From assembly GCA_028292435.1 (NCBI GenBank), contig JAQGMI010000176.1, forward strand, positions 1-64,000: 64,000 nt of DNA. Direction: 5' to 3'. Positions within the stretch are counted from its first letter, which is position 1. Every line of letters starts with the position of its first letter. This document shows, in pieces, positions 50,264-59,598 of this stretch. The stretch is from Betaproteobacteria bacterium. Lineage in GTDB: Bacteria; Pseudomonadota; Gammaproteobacteria; Burkholderiales; SG8-41. The notes under the pieces were generated by a model. The model ran no database searches, was not told where the DNA came from, and was given only the letters and a program-made list of their open reading frames with translations. Both the position numbers and the translations under genes were made by a program.

Positions 50264-53200
50264 GACCGTTCGGTTTCCGCTTCGCCGGTCGACGGGTGTG
50301 ACAGGCGTTTATTCATGCGCCGGGCGACCCGGTCGAACCACAGATAGATGACCGGCGTTGTAAACAGCGTCAAGAGCTGACTCACAATCAGGCCGCCGAC
50401 CATGGTGATGCCGAGCGGATGGCGCAGTTCGGAGCCGACGCCGCCGCCGAGCATCAGCGGCAGCGCACCGAGCAGCGCCGACATCGTTGTCATCAGGATC
50501 GGGCGGAAGCGCAGCAGGCACGCCTGATAAATGGCCTCACGCGGCGGCTTGCCCTCGACTCGCTCGGCGTCGAGCGCAAAGTCGATCATCATGATGGCGT
50601 TTTTCTTGACGATGCCGATCAAGAGGATGATGCCGATGATGCCGATGATGCCGAGATCAGTGCGCGCGACGATGAGCGCGAGCAGCGCGCCGACGCCGGC
50701 CGAGGGCAGCGTCGACAAAATCGTGACCGGGTGGATATAGCTTTCGTACAGCACGCCGAGCACGATGTACATCGTGATCACCGCGGCCAGGATCAGCAGC
50801 AGCGTGTTGCCGAGCGACGCGCGGAAAGCCGACGCGGCGCCCTGAAAAGTCGTGCGCACGCTCACCGGCACGCCGACTTCTTTTTGCAGTGCTTCAATGG
50901 CCTTCACGGCGTCGCCGAGCGAAGCGCCGCGCGCGAGATTGAACGAAATGGTCGCCGACGGGAACTGGCCCTGGTGATTCACCGCGAGCGCCGCCGGCCT
51001 TTCGACCAGTTGCGTCACCGTGCTCAACGGCACCTGCATACCGGTGGTGCTCGGCACGTACAGGTCGCGCAAGGCAGCCGGACCCTTGCGAAATTCCGGC
51101 ATCACTTCGAGCACGACTCGATACTGGTTCGATTGCGTGAAAATGGTAGACACCAGGCGCTGGCCGAACGCGTTGTAGAGCACGTTATCGATCGCCGCGG
51201 TGGTGACGCCGAGCCGCCCGGCGGTGTCGCGGTCGATCTGCAGGAAGGCCTGCAAACCGTTGTCCTGAAGATCGCTGGCGACGTCGATCACCTGCGGCAG
51301 CTTGGTCATACCTTCGACCACGCGGCGAGTCCACCGAACGAGTTCGTCGGGGTTCGCCGTGTCGAGCGTGAACTGATACTGCGTGCGGCTTACGCGGTCT
51401 TCGATCGTCAGGTCCTGCACCGGCTGCATATACAGCGTGATGCCTTCGTGGTCGGCAAGCGTCGCTTTCAGGCGCTCGATCACCGCAGTGACGCCCGGCC
51501 GCTGCGAGTGCGGCTTCAGATTGATCAGCAGGCGGCCGCTGTTGAGCGTTGTGTTGGTGCCGTCGACGCCGATGAACGACGAAAGACTCACCACCGCCGG
51601 ATCCTCGAGCACGATGCTCGCGAGTTTTTGCTGCCGCTCGGCCATCGCCGCAAACGAAATCGATTGCGGCGCCTCGGAAATACCCTGGATCACGCCGGTG
51701 TCCTGCACCGGAAAGAATCCTTTCGGAATAAAAATGTAAAGCACCGCGGCAAGCACCAGCGTGCCGAGTGCAATCAACAGCGTCAGCGTCTGCCGCTCGA
51801 GCACCCAGGTCAGCATGACGCCATAACGCTCGATCACGCTGTCGAACCAGCGCTGGCTCGTGCGATAAAATTTGCTCTGCTGCTCTTCCGGCGTGTGGCG
51901 CAGGAGGCGCGCGCACATCATCGGCGTCAGCGTCAGCGACACGACCGCCGAGATCAGGATCGATACCGCGAGCGTGATCGCGAATTCGCGGAAGAGCCGC
52001 CCGACCACGTCGCCCATGAAGAGCAGCGGGATCAGCACCGCGATCAACGAAAACGTCAGCGAAATAATCGTAAAGCCGATTTGCTCCGCGCCTTTCAACG
52101 CGGCGGCCATCGGATCCTCGCCCTTCTCGATATAGCGCGAAATGTTCTCGATCATCACGATCGCGTCGTCGACCACGAAGCCGGTCGCAATCGTCAACGC
52201 CATCAAAGTCAGGTTGTTGATACTGAAGCCGGCGAGATACATGACGCCGAACGTGCCGATCAATGACAGCGGCACGGCGATGCTTGGAATGACCGTTGCG
52301 GCGAAATTGCGCAGGAACAGAAAAATCACCATCACGACGAGCGCAACCGCAAGCAGCAGCTCGAACTGCACGTCCTTGACCGACGCGCGGATGGTCGTCG
52401 TGCGGTCGGTCAGGAGCGCGATGTCGATTGACGCCGGCAGCGCACCCTGCAATTGCGGCAGCAGCGCTTTCACGCGGTCGACGACTTCGATCACGTTGGC
52501 ACCGGGCTGGCGCTGGATATTGATGATGACCGCCGGCACGTCATTCATCCACGCCGCGAGCCGCACGTTTTCGGCGTCTTCGATGACGTCGGCAACGTCG
52601 GAGAGATAAATCGGCGCGCCGTTCTTGTAAGCGACCACGATACGGCTGTATTCGGCGGCCGAGCGCAGTTGATCGTTGGCGTCGATCGTGTAGGCGCGCT
52701 GCGGCCCGTCAAAGCTGCCCTTGGCCTGGTTTACATTCGATGCGGCGAGGCCGGTGCGCACGTCCTCGAGGTTAAGCCCGTTCGAGGTCAACGCTTTGGG
52801 ATTGACCTGCACGCGCACGGCCGGGCGCTGGCCACCGCTCAAGGTCACGAGACCGACGCCGGTGACTTGCGAAATCTTTTGCGCCAGACGCGTGTCGACG
52901 AGGTTCTGCACTTGCGGCAACTGCAGGGTCTGCGATGTCACGCCGAGCGTGAGAATGGGCGTGTCGGCCGGGTTGACCTTGCTGTACACAGGCGGCGCCG
53001 GCAAGTCGGCCGGCAGCAGGTTCGAACCGGCATTGATTGCGGCCTGCACTTCCTGCTCGGCAATGTCGAGGCTCAGTTCGAGATTGAATTGCAGCGTGAT
53101 GACCGACGCGCCGCCTGAACTCGTCGACGACATTTGTTTCAAGCCGGGCATCTGCCCGAACTGGCGCTCGAGCGGCGCCGTCACCGACGAGGTCATCACG

Positions 53201-53370
53201 TCCGGACTCGCGCCGGGATAGAACGTGACGATCTGAATGGTCGGGTAGTCGACTTCGGGCAGTGCCGACAGCGGCAGTTGGCGATAGGCAAATGCGCCCG
53301 ACAGCAGAATTGCGACCATCAGCAATGAGGTCGCAACGGGGCGCAGGATGAACAGGCGAGAGGGATTCAT
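50260..53370 (-). CDS. mdtB: RND efflux pump (MdtB-like), 1036 aa
   Basis: Full-length RND transporter starting NPSRLFILRPVATSLLMVA. ALPEVDYPTIQIVTFYPGAS is in loop 1. Proton-relay helix ATGFVVDDAIVMIENISRYIEKG; GIVKKNAIMMIDFALDAERV is in the second half. It lies 16 bp after the adaptor's stop and overlaps the second pump gene. The opening NPSR-FI-RPVATSLL and the gene order MdtA-B-C-like suggest the MdtB position. Symbol by analogy; specificity unknown. Confidence 0.92.
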   Translation of the reverse strand: MNPSRLFILRPVATSLLMVAILLSGAFAYRQLPLSALPEVDYPTIQIVTFYPGASPDVMTSSVTAPLERQFGQMPGLKQMSSTSSGGASVITLQFNLELSLDIAEQEVQAAINAGSNLLPADLPAPPVYSKVNPADTPILTLGVTSQTLQLPQVQNLVDTRLAQKISQVTGVGLVTLSGGQRPAVRVQVNPKALTSNGLNLEDVRTGLAASNVNQAKGSFDGPQRAYTIDANDQLRSAAEYSRIVVAYKNGAPIYLSDVADVIEDAENVRLAAWMNDVPAVIINIQRQPGANVIEVVDRVKALLPQLQGALPASIDIALLTDRTTTIRASVKDVQFELLLAVALVVMVIFLFLRNFAATVIPSIAVPLSLIGTFGVMYLAGFSINNLTLMALTIATGFVVDDAIVMIENISRYIEKGEDPMAAALKGAEQIGFTIISLTFSLIAVLIPLLFMGDVVGRLFREFAITLAVSILISAVVSLTLTPMMCARLLRHTPEEQQSKFYRTSQRWFDSVIERYGVMLTWVLERQTLTLLIALGTLVLAAVLYIFIPKGFFPVQDTGVIQGISEAPQSISFAAMAERQQKLASIVLEDPAVVSLSSFIGVDGTNTTLNSGRLLINLKPHSQRPGVTAVIERLKATLADHEGITLYMQPVQDLTIEDRVSRTQYQFTLDTANPDELVRWTRRVVEGMTKLPQVIDVASDLQDNGLQAFLQIDRDTAGRLGVTTAAIDNVLYNAFGQRLVSTIFTQSNQYRVVLEVMPEFRKGPAALRDLYVPSTTGMQVPLSTVTQLVERPAALAVNHQGQFPSATISFNLARGASLGDAVKAIEALQKEVGVPVSVRTTFQGAASAFRASLGNTLLLILAAVITMYIVLGVLYESYIHPVTILSTLPSAGVGALLALIVARTDLGIIGIIGIILLIGIVKKNAIMMIDFALDAERVEGKPPREAIYQACLLRFRPILMTTMSALLGALPLMLGGGVGSELRHPLGITMVGGLIVSQLLTLFTTPVIYLWFDRVARRMNKRLSHPSTGEAETERS

Positions 53371-53386
53371 GCTTTAGCCGCGCTGA

Positions 53387-54862
53387 TTACTGGGCCGGAC
53401 TTTCGCCTCGCTTGCCGCCGCGTTTCTTCCACGCCTCGCGCGCGGCCTCGCTTCTTTCACCGCCCGCTTTTTCGGTTGCCGCATCGGTGCCCGCGGCCTT
53501 GTCGGCTTTCGGTTTGTCCGCCGCCGGCCCCTTGTCGGCGGGCGCGCTTTTGTCGCCGCTCGCCGGTTCGGTTCCGCCCGGCTTGCCGCCCTCTGGATTT
53601 GCACCACTTTGCGTGCCGCCGCTTGCATCGCCGCCTTTGCGGCGTCCGCCGCCCTTGCGGCCCGACCCGTCGCCGCCCTTGCCCGCTGCCGCGGGATCCC
53701 GGGTCGGCAGTTCAACTTTCGCGCCTTCGCGCAGGCGGTCCATGCCATCGACCACGATCCGTTCGCCGGGTTCGACGCCGGATTCGACGATCGTCGCATC
53801 GTTTTCGGTCTGCCCCGTTTTGACATCGCGCAAAGTCACGGTGAGATCGTCCTTGACGACATACACGAACAATCCGCGCGTGCCGCGCTGCAACGCCGCG
53901 CTCGGCACCGTCGTCACATCGCGGCGCGTGTCGATCAGCATGCGCACGTTCACGAACTGGTTGGGAAACAGGCTCGAGTCGTCGTTTGGAAACTGCGCTT
54001 TCAGCTTGACCGTACCGGTCGCGGGATCGATCTGGTTATCGACGGTCAGCAAGACGCCCGTCGCGAGTTTCGTTTTCTGGTCGCGGTCGAACGCCTCGAC
54101 CTGGACGCGCTCGCCCGACTGTATGCGCTTTAACACCACTTGGAGACTGTCCTGCGGAATCGTGTAGATCACGGTAATCGGCTGCAATTGCGTTATCACA
54201 ACGAGTCCGTTGGTGTCGCTCGAGCGCACGATATTGCCGACGTCGACCTGACGCAGGCCAAGCCGGCCTGCGATCGGCGCGGCGACTTTCGAGTACGCGA
54301 GCTGCAGACGCGCGTTATCGACGATACCTTTATTGATCGTGACTGAACCCGCGTACTGCCGCACCAGCGCCTCCTGGGTATCGACTTGCTGCTTTGCGAT
54401 CGAATCCTGGGTGAGCAGCGTGCGATACCGCTCGACATCGATGCGCGCGTTGGCGAGCAGCGCCTGGTCGCGTTCCATCTGGCCTTCAGCCTGGGTCAGT
54501 GCCGCCTGAAAAGGGCGCGGATCGACTTCCGCGAGTAACTCTCCCTCTTTGACGACTTGCCCTTCGCGAAACAGCACGCGCATGAGTTGACCCTCAACGC
54601 GGCTCCGTACGGTAACGGTTTTCAGCGGCGTCACGGTCCCGAGACCGGTCAGGTAGACGTTGATGTCTTTCTTCACCGCCGGCTGGGCGACTACCGGCAT
54701 CACGCGCGAGGCCGCATCGCGGCCCTTTTTGCCTTGCCCCTTAGCCGCCGGCTGCGCGCCCTCGGGCTGTCGCGAGTAGATGACATAGCCGCCGACTGCG
54801 AGGACGACGACGACAATCAACAGCCATTTCCACTGTAATGCCAACCATTTTAAAAATCGCAT
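53387..54862 (-). CDS. mdtA: RND efflux periplasmic adaptor (MdtA-like) with long disordered C-tail, 491 aa
   Basis: Membrane anchor at residues about 12-30 (LLIVVVVLAVGGYVIY). Lipoyl half-motifs VTVRSRVEGQLMRVLFREGQ and helical hairpin QAEGQMERDQALLANARI follow. Barrel motif VAAPIAGRLGLRQVDVGN and FPNQFVNVRMLIDTRRDV are typical. From about residue 395 to the end there are nearly 100 residues of Gly/Lys/Ala/Asp/Pro low complexity with Gly-Gly-Arg-Lys repeats. This is much longer than the tail of E. coli MdtA. First gene of the four-gene pump operon. Confidence 0.92.
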   Translation of the reverse strand: MRFLKWLALQWKWLLIVVVVLAVGGYVIYSRQPEGAQPAAKGQGKKGRDAASRVMPVVAQPAVKKDINVYLTGLGTVTPLKTVTVRSRVEGQLMRVLFREGQVVKEGELLAEVDPRPFQAALTQAEGQMERDQALLANARIDVERYRTLLTQDSIAKQQVDTQEALVRQYAGSVTINKGIVDNARLQLAYSKVAAPIAGRLGLRQVDVGNIVRSSDTNGLVVITQLQPITVIYTIPQDSLQVVLKRIQSGERVQVEAFDRDQKTKLATGVLLTVDNQIDPATGTVKLKAQFPNDDSSLFPNQFVNVRMLIDTRRDVTTVPSAALQRGTRGLFVYVVKDDLTVTLRDVKTGQTENDATIVESGVEPGERIVVDGMDRLREGAKVELPTRDPAAAGKGGDGSGRKGGGRRKGGDASGGTQSGANPEGGKPGGTEPASGDKSAPADKGPAADKPKADKAAGTDAATEKAGGERSEAAREAWKKRGGKRGESPAQ

Positions 54863-55275
54863 TGAGCGTTTCTCTTTTTTTGAATGCCATTGCAGCTGAC
54901 TGCAATTCAGGCGGTTATCATAGTGGAAACGACGCGCCGTATTGTAACGTTATGTATCAGTTGTAACCGGGCGGACGGCGCGATTATATAGTGGCCGTCC
55001 CCTGCAGTTTGTACCAGAGCGCACAAAGGCAATGCGGATCGCGCGTGCTGCGACAACGGCGCATTCATCGAGGCGGGCAAGGACAACAGCATGCACGATT
55101 CAGTCGCGTCCGCGCCGCTCTCCACTCACGGTTTACCGGCCGCTGCACTGCCTTACAGGCGGGCCTGTGCCCGTGATTCGGCAAAACGCGCGCATAATTT
55201 GCGGAATTCGTGCGCAGGGAAATTGCGCAGCGGCCGTTGCGTAAAGCCGACAGCCGCTAAGCCGGACAAGAACCG
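54863..55275. other. Intergenic region upstream of the four-gene efflux operon, 413 bp
   Basis: Near the adaptor start is a palindrome TTGCAG-CTGA-CTGCAA (54890-54905). Two direct copies of TTGTAAC lie at 54942-54948 and 54961-54967, 19 bases apart. On the minus strand TACAAT and TATGAT are both possible -10 boxes, without a convincing -35. The half nearer the SDR gene shows no credible gene or repeat. Confidence 0.55.
54942..54967. promoter_or_regulatory. Paired TTGTAAC direct repeats before the efflux operon
   Basis: TTGTAAC occurs at 54942-54948 and 54961-54967, 19 bases start to start, about two helical turns. The core TGTAAC also occurs in the palindrome upstream of the other RND operon at 41198. 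This might be a shared regulator site. Confidence 0.4.
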
Positions 55276-56052
55276 CTACCAGGCCGTTGAGCCGCCATCG
55301 ACCGGTATCACGGCGCCGGTCATGAAGTTCGAAGCGTCCGAAGCGAGCAATACCGCAATGCCTTTCAAGTCGTCGTCGCCGCCGGTGCGCGCGAGCGGAA
55401 TTTCGCGCAATATCGACTCCGAATTCTTGACGAACATCTTTTCGTTGATTGGCGTGACGAAAAAGCCGGGACAAATCGCATTGACCTGGATGTTGTGCTG
55501 CGCCCACTTCACCGCGAGGTCGCGCGTGAAATTGACGAGCGCGCCCTTACTCGTGCCGTACGCAATCGAGTTATAAGCTTTCGGGTTGCGGCCGACGAGT
55601 CCGGCGATCGACGCGATATTGATGATCTTGCCGCGCTTGGCACGGATCATTTCGCGGCCGAGTACTTGCGAGCACAGGAACGGCGCGGTGATATTGAGAT
55701 CGAGCACCTGCTGCCAGCGCTCGAGCGGCATCTCTTCAGGCGGCGCCACCCATGCACGGCCCGCGTTGTTGACGAGTACGTCGACGCGGCCGAATTTTTT
55801 CATCGCCGCCTCTTTCAGCGCTTCGACCTGGTCGGGTTTCGTCACGTCACAGCCGACAGCAAGCGCTTTGACGCCTGTCTTTTCAATTTGATGCGCGGCC
55901 GTCTCGCAGTTCTCGAGCTTGCGCGAGCAAATGACGATATGCGAGCCCGCTTCGGCGAGTGCGTGCGCCATCTGCAGGCCAAGGCCCGTAGCGCCGCCGG
56001 TAACGACGCTGACGCGGCCTTCTAGACTCATTAGTTCTTTAACTGTCGCCAT
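55276..56052 (-). CDS. Short-chain dehydrogenase/reductase (SDR), 258 aa
   Basis: Classical SDR. SVVTGGATGLGLQMAHAL gives the TGxxxGxG cofactor motif near residue 18. NNAGRAWVAP is the NAG motif, and INIASIAGLVGR followed by SIAYGTSKGAL holds Ser and the YxxxK catalytic pair near residue 165. A C-terminal GGSTAW end is common in gluconate-5-dehydrogenase-like SDRs. Substrate unknown. It follows an acyl-CoA dehydrogenase with repeat copy C in between. Confidence 0.9.
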   Translation of the reverse strand: MATVKELMSLEGRVSVVTGGATGLGLQMAHALAEAGSHIVICSRKLENCETAAHQIEKTGVKALAVGCDVTKPDQVEALKEAAMKKFGRVDVLVNNAGRAWVAPPEEMPLERWQQVLDLNITAPFLCSQVLGREMIRAKRGKIINIASIAGLVGRNPKAYNSIAYGTSKGALVNFTRDLAVKWAQHNIQVNAICPGFFVTPINEKMFVKNSESILREIPLARTGGDDDLKGIAVLLASDASNFMTGAVIPVDGGSTAW

Positions 56053-56093
56053 TTATTTGCCTCACTTTGAACCGCTGACAAAACGAAATCTTG

Positions 56094-56179
56094 AACCGCC
56101 AAGGACGCAAAGGACGCGAAGGAAAACCGAAGACAAATCACTTTTCTTTGGTTTTGCCTTCCTTCGCGTCCTTTGCGGT
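56094..56179. repeat. Long intergenic hairpin of 9-bp AAGGACGC units, copy C
   Basis: The left arm (from 56094) reads AACCGCC, AAGGACGCA, AAGGACGCG and AAGGAAAACC. The right arm (about 56150-56179) is GGTTTTGCCTTCCTTCGCG followed by TCCTTTGCGGT. The AAAACC/GGTTTT inner closure gives a stem of about 30 bp around a 20-25 base loop. It lies between the acyl-CoA dehydrogenase stop and the SDR start, both minus strand. Confidence 0.92.
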
Positions 56180-56208
56180 AATAGCTTTTTTATAAGCTGC
56201 CTTTGACC

Positions 56209-57348
56209 TTAATTGTCTTTGAGAATCTGCCCTGCAATTATGTTGCGCTGAATTTCAGAAGTGCCTTCGTAAATGCGCACGATGCGCGCGTCGCGGAACG
56301 TGGTCTCGATGCCGGCTTCGCGCATATACCCCATGCCGCCGTGAATCTGCACCGCAGCGTCGACGACTTTGCCGAGCGCTTCGGTTGCATAGAGTTTCGC
56401 CATCGCCGCTTCGAGCGTGCCGCGCTCGCCGCTCATCAGCGTGTCGATGCCGCGCCGGGTCAGCAGGCGCGCCGCGTCGCGCTGCACCGCCATATCGGCG
56501 AGCATCCACTGCAGCCCCTGGTATTCGGCGAGCTTATGGCCGCCCTGGCTGCGAACTTTCATGTAGTCGGCGCTGCGGCTGATCAATTTGTCCATCATGC
56601 CGCAGCAACGCGCCGCGACGGTGACGCGCCCGGCCGTCAGCGTTTTCAATGCCTGCACATAGCCCATGCCCTCGGCGCCGAGCAGGTTTTCCGCCGGCAC
56701 TTCGCAATCCTGCAGGATGACCGGCGCCGTCGTGCAGCCGTGCATGCCCATCTTCAATTCGTTCTTGCCGACCGACAGCCCCTTGAATCCGCGTTCGAGA
56801 ATGAACGCCGAGATGCCCTTCACCCCTTTGCTCTTGTCGGTCACCGCCATCACCGTGAACACGTTCGCGACCGGCGCGTTGGTGATGTAAATCTTTTCAC
56901 CGTTAAGAATATAGCGATCGCCCTTCTTCACCGCCGTCGTGCGCATCGCCGCCGGATCGGAACCGGCTTCGGGCTCGGTGAGCGCGAAGCAACCGACCCA
57001 CTCGCCGGTCGCCATGCGCGGCAAATATTGTTTCTTCTGCGCCTCATTGCCGAGCGCGGTGATGCCGGTCGTGCTGATGCCGGTGTGATTGCCGATCAGC
57101 GTCGCAAAACCGTAATTCGTCGAACCCATGACTTCTTCGATCGCGCACTTGCCCGCGAGGTTGAGCCCGATTCCGCCGTACTCTTCGGGAATCGTCAGCC
57201 CGAACAGCCCGAGCTCGCGCGTCTTTTGCATGAGATCGTCCGGGATCGCGTCGTTCTCCTCGATCCAGCGCGAGCGCGAATCGACTTCCTTGACCAGGAA
57301 GCGGCGAACCTCGTCGCACAGTGCCTGCACTTCAGCGGGGGTTTGCAT
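56209..57348 (-). CDS. Acyl-CoA dehydrogenase, 379 aa
   Basis: Full-length flavoenzyme. CFALTEPEAGSDPAAMRTTA is the FAD/substrate signature near residue 120. ILNGEKIYITNAPVA follows. The C-terminal RIYEGTSEIQRNIIAGQIL carries the Glu region at the usual catalytic position (near 366). It should oxidise a short- or branched-chain acyl-CoA and pass electrons to ETF. It is five bases downstream of an ADP-forming acyl-CoA synthetase, which would activate the same acid. Confidence 0.93.
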   Translation of the reverse strand: MQTPAEVQALCDEVRRFLVKEVDSRSRWIEENDAIPDDLMQKTRELGLFGLTIPEEYGGIGLNLAGKCAIEEVMGSTNYGFATLIGNHTGISTTGITALGNEAQKKQYLPRMATGEWVGCFALTEPEAGSDPAAMRTTAVKKGDRYILNGEKIYITNAPVANVFTVMAVTDKSKGVKGISAFILERGFKGLSVGKNELKMGMHGCTTAPVILQDCEVPAENLLGAEGMGYVQALKTLTAGRVTVAARCCGMMDKLISRSADYMKVRSQGGHKLAEYQGLQWMLADMAVQRDAARLLTRRGIDTLMSGERGTLEAAMAKLYATEALGKVVDAAVQIHGGMGYMREAGIETTFRDARIVRIYEGTSEIQRNIIAGQILKDN

Positions 57349-57353
57349 GGGTT

Positions 57354-59498
57354 CTATCCTTGTGCGGGGTCTACCGCCGATAAAGGTTTGATCAAGGCAT
57401 CGCCTGCCTTGACGCCTTTGCCCTTCGGCAACACGAACAGCGGATTGATATCGAGTTCGGCGACGCGGTCTTTGAGATCGATCGCGAGCGCCGACAACCG
57501 CACGATAGCATCGGCGAGCGCATCGATGTCGGCGTGCGCGGCGCCGCGCACGCCGGTCAGCACGGCGTAGCCTTTGATTTCGGCAATCATCTCGAGCGCG
57601 CCGGCTTTGCTCACCGGCGCGATGCGGAATGCAACATCCTTCAACACCTCGGCAAAGATGCCGCCGAGCCCGAACATGACGGCCGGCCCGAATAGCGGAT
57701 CGTTGGTCACGCCGAGAATCGCTTCGATGCCGCCCGTCACCATCTCCTGCACGAGCACGCCGTCGACGCGCGCATCGCGTTTGTACGCTTTGGCATTGCG
57801 CACGATTTCATCGTAGGCGTCCGCGACATCTGCATCGGATGCGAGACCCAAACGGACGGCTTTCGCTTCGGTCTTGTGCGGGATATCGGGCGACTGGACT
57901 TTCAATACAACCGGATAACCGATGCGCTTCGCGTGCGCGACCGCCTGCTCGCGGCTGGTTGCAAGTTCTTCGATCGTAACGCCGATGCCGTAGCGGGCGA
58001 GCACCTGCTTCGCGGCAAACTCGGTGATGTCATCCGTTTTACCGGCGAGCATGTCGCGCGCGTCGGTGCTCGTGATTAAGGGCACCGGCACCGTGCGGGA
58101 TGCATCTGCACGACGTAAAGCTTGCGAATAATAAGAGAGCGCCGACAGCGCGCGTCCGCACCGAACCGGCGACTTGTAGTGCGGAATTTTCTCCGCATCG
58201 AGCATCGCATAGGCTTCGGTTGCGACCGAATCGCGCGCGCTCCAAGTGAGAAATATCGGCTTCTTGCTGTGTTTCGCGACGGCGACGATTTCGCGCGCCA
58301 CGCTCGCCGCGAGATCGCCCATCAGCGACGCATTGATCATGGCGATCGAATCGACGTTCGGGTCGTCGAGCACCGCATTCAGCGTGCGGCTGATCATCGT
58401 CAGATCGCTGAATATCGCCGCGGTCACGTCGATCGGATTCACGAGCGAGCCGAACGACGGCACGATGTCACGCAGCTTGTCCGTCGTCGCGGCGGTCACC
58501 TGCGGCACCTGCATGCCGCGCGCCACGCATTCGTCTGTCATCAAGATGCCTGCGCCGCCGGATATGGTGATGATCGCGACGCGATTGCCCGCCGGCAGCT
58601 TGCCGCACTGAAAAGCGCGGCTGTAATCGATCACATCCTGGATATCGTCGACCTGGATGATGCCGGATTGATGAAACGCCGCTTTGTACAAAGCCATCGC
58701 ACCGCCGAGGTTGGCGGTATGCGATGCGGCCGCCTTCTGCCCCTGCTCGGTGTTGCCGACTTTCCACGCAAAAATGGGCTTCTTTTTTTCGAGCGCGCGG
58801 TTGCCGATGCTGATCAGTCGATTCGCGTCTTTAAGGCCTTCGATGTAGCACGCGATGATGTCGGTATGCTCGTCGTCGATAAAGTAATTGATGAAGTCGA
58901 GCGAGCTCACGCCGATTTCATTGCCGGTCGTCACCATCTGGCGAAAATGCAGGCCGCCGTCGAGCGCGGCCAGGTTCATGACCGAGAAGCCGAAGCCGCC
59001 GCTCTGCGACACCATGCTGATGCGCCCGGGTTCGTAATCGGCGCCGAAGATCGAGCCGAAACCTGCATACACGCGGCCGGCCGGATTGATCATGCCCTGG
59101 CAGTTCGGACCGATGATGCCGATATTGAATTCAGCCGCGATCTCGGCGAGTTCGCGCTGCATCGCGATGCCCTTGCCGCCGGTCTCGGAAAACCCGGAGC
59201 TGAACACGATGGCGTACGGCACGCCGAGCTTGCCGCATTGACGCAACGCATCCGCCACGCGTGACGCGTTGACGAGCACCAGCGCCAGGTCCGGCGCCTT
59301 CGGCAATGCCGCAAGCGACGGATAGCATTTGACGCCAAGCACTTCCGGATATTTGGGATTCACCGGATATAGTTCGCCCGGATATTTGTGCGAGAGCAGA
59401 TGCTTTAACGGCTGACCGCTGATCGACACCGTATCCTGCGACGCGCCGATGATGGCGATCGAGCGCGGATTAAAAAAGCGTGCAAGGTCGGTGCGCAT
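57354..59498 (-). CDS. Acyl-CoA synthetase (NDP-forming), fused alpha-beta form, 714 aa
   Basis: N-terminal CoA-binding Rossmann domain (RSIAIIGASQD near residue 12). Then the succinyl-CoA-ligase-like domains with the phospho-His in KAAASHTANLGGAM near residue 255. The C-terminal ATP-grasp_5 domain starts about residue 490 (GYPVVLKVQSPDIPHKTEAK; LVQEMVTGGIEAILG). The enzyme makes acyl-CoA from an acid with ATP to ADP. It is cytoplasmic and lies just upstream of the acyl-CoA dehydrogenase; the two likely start degradation of a carboxylic acid. Confidence 0.9.
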   Translation of the reverse strand: MRTDLARFFNPRSIAIIGASQDTVSISGQPLKHLLSHKYPGELYPVNPKYPEVLGVKCYPSLAALPKAPDLALVLVNASRVADALRQCGKLGVPYAIVFSSGFSETGGKGIAMQRELAEIAAEFNIGIIGPNCQGMINPAGRVYAGFGSIFGADYEPGRISMVSQSGGFGFSVMNLAALDGGLHFRQMVTTGNEIGVSSLDFINYFIDDEHTDIIACYIEGLKDANRLISIGNRALEKKKPIFAWKVGNTEQGQKAAASHTANLGGAMALYKAAFHQSGIIQVDDIQDVIDYSRAFQCGKLPAGNRVAIITISGGAGILMTDECVARGMQVPQVTAATTDKLRDIVPSFGSLVNPIDVTAAIFSDLTMISRTLNAVLDDPNVDSIAMINASLMGDLAASVAREIVAVAKHSKKPIFLTWSARDSVATEAYAMLDAEKIPHYKSPVRCGRALSALSYYSQALRRADASRTVPVPLITSTDARDMLAGKTDDITEFAAKQVLARYGIGVTIEELATSREQAVAHAKRIGYPVVLKVQSPDIPHKTEAKAVRLGLASDADVADAYDEIVRNAKAYKRDARVDGVLVQEMVTGGIEAILGVTNDPLFGPAVMFGLGGIFAEVLKDVAFRIAPVSKAGALEMIAEIKGYAVLTGVRGAAHADIDALADAIVRLSALAIDLKDRVAELDINPLFVLPKGKGVKAGDALIKPLSAVDPAQG

Positions 59499-59598
59499 GC
59501 GGGCCCGTCGAAATTCCGCGCGAACCGCCGCGGAAAAAAGCCGCTATGTTACTGCAAAGCCGCAACCCGGTCATAGCTGGGACGCGCGCTGCGATGCT

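Noticed and set aside
50419..52266. A 615-codon open frame antisense to the MdtB-like pump
   Set aside because: Its composition is Arg/His/Asp-rich with no domain, and the opposite strand encodes a complete RND transporter. It is a GC-bias shadow.
58122..59264. A 380-codon plus-strand frame over the acyl-CoA synthetase
   Set aside because: Shadow composition; the minus strand encodes all domains of the synthetase.
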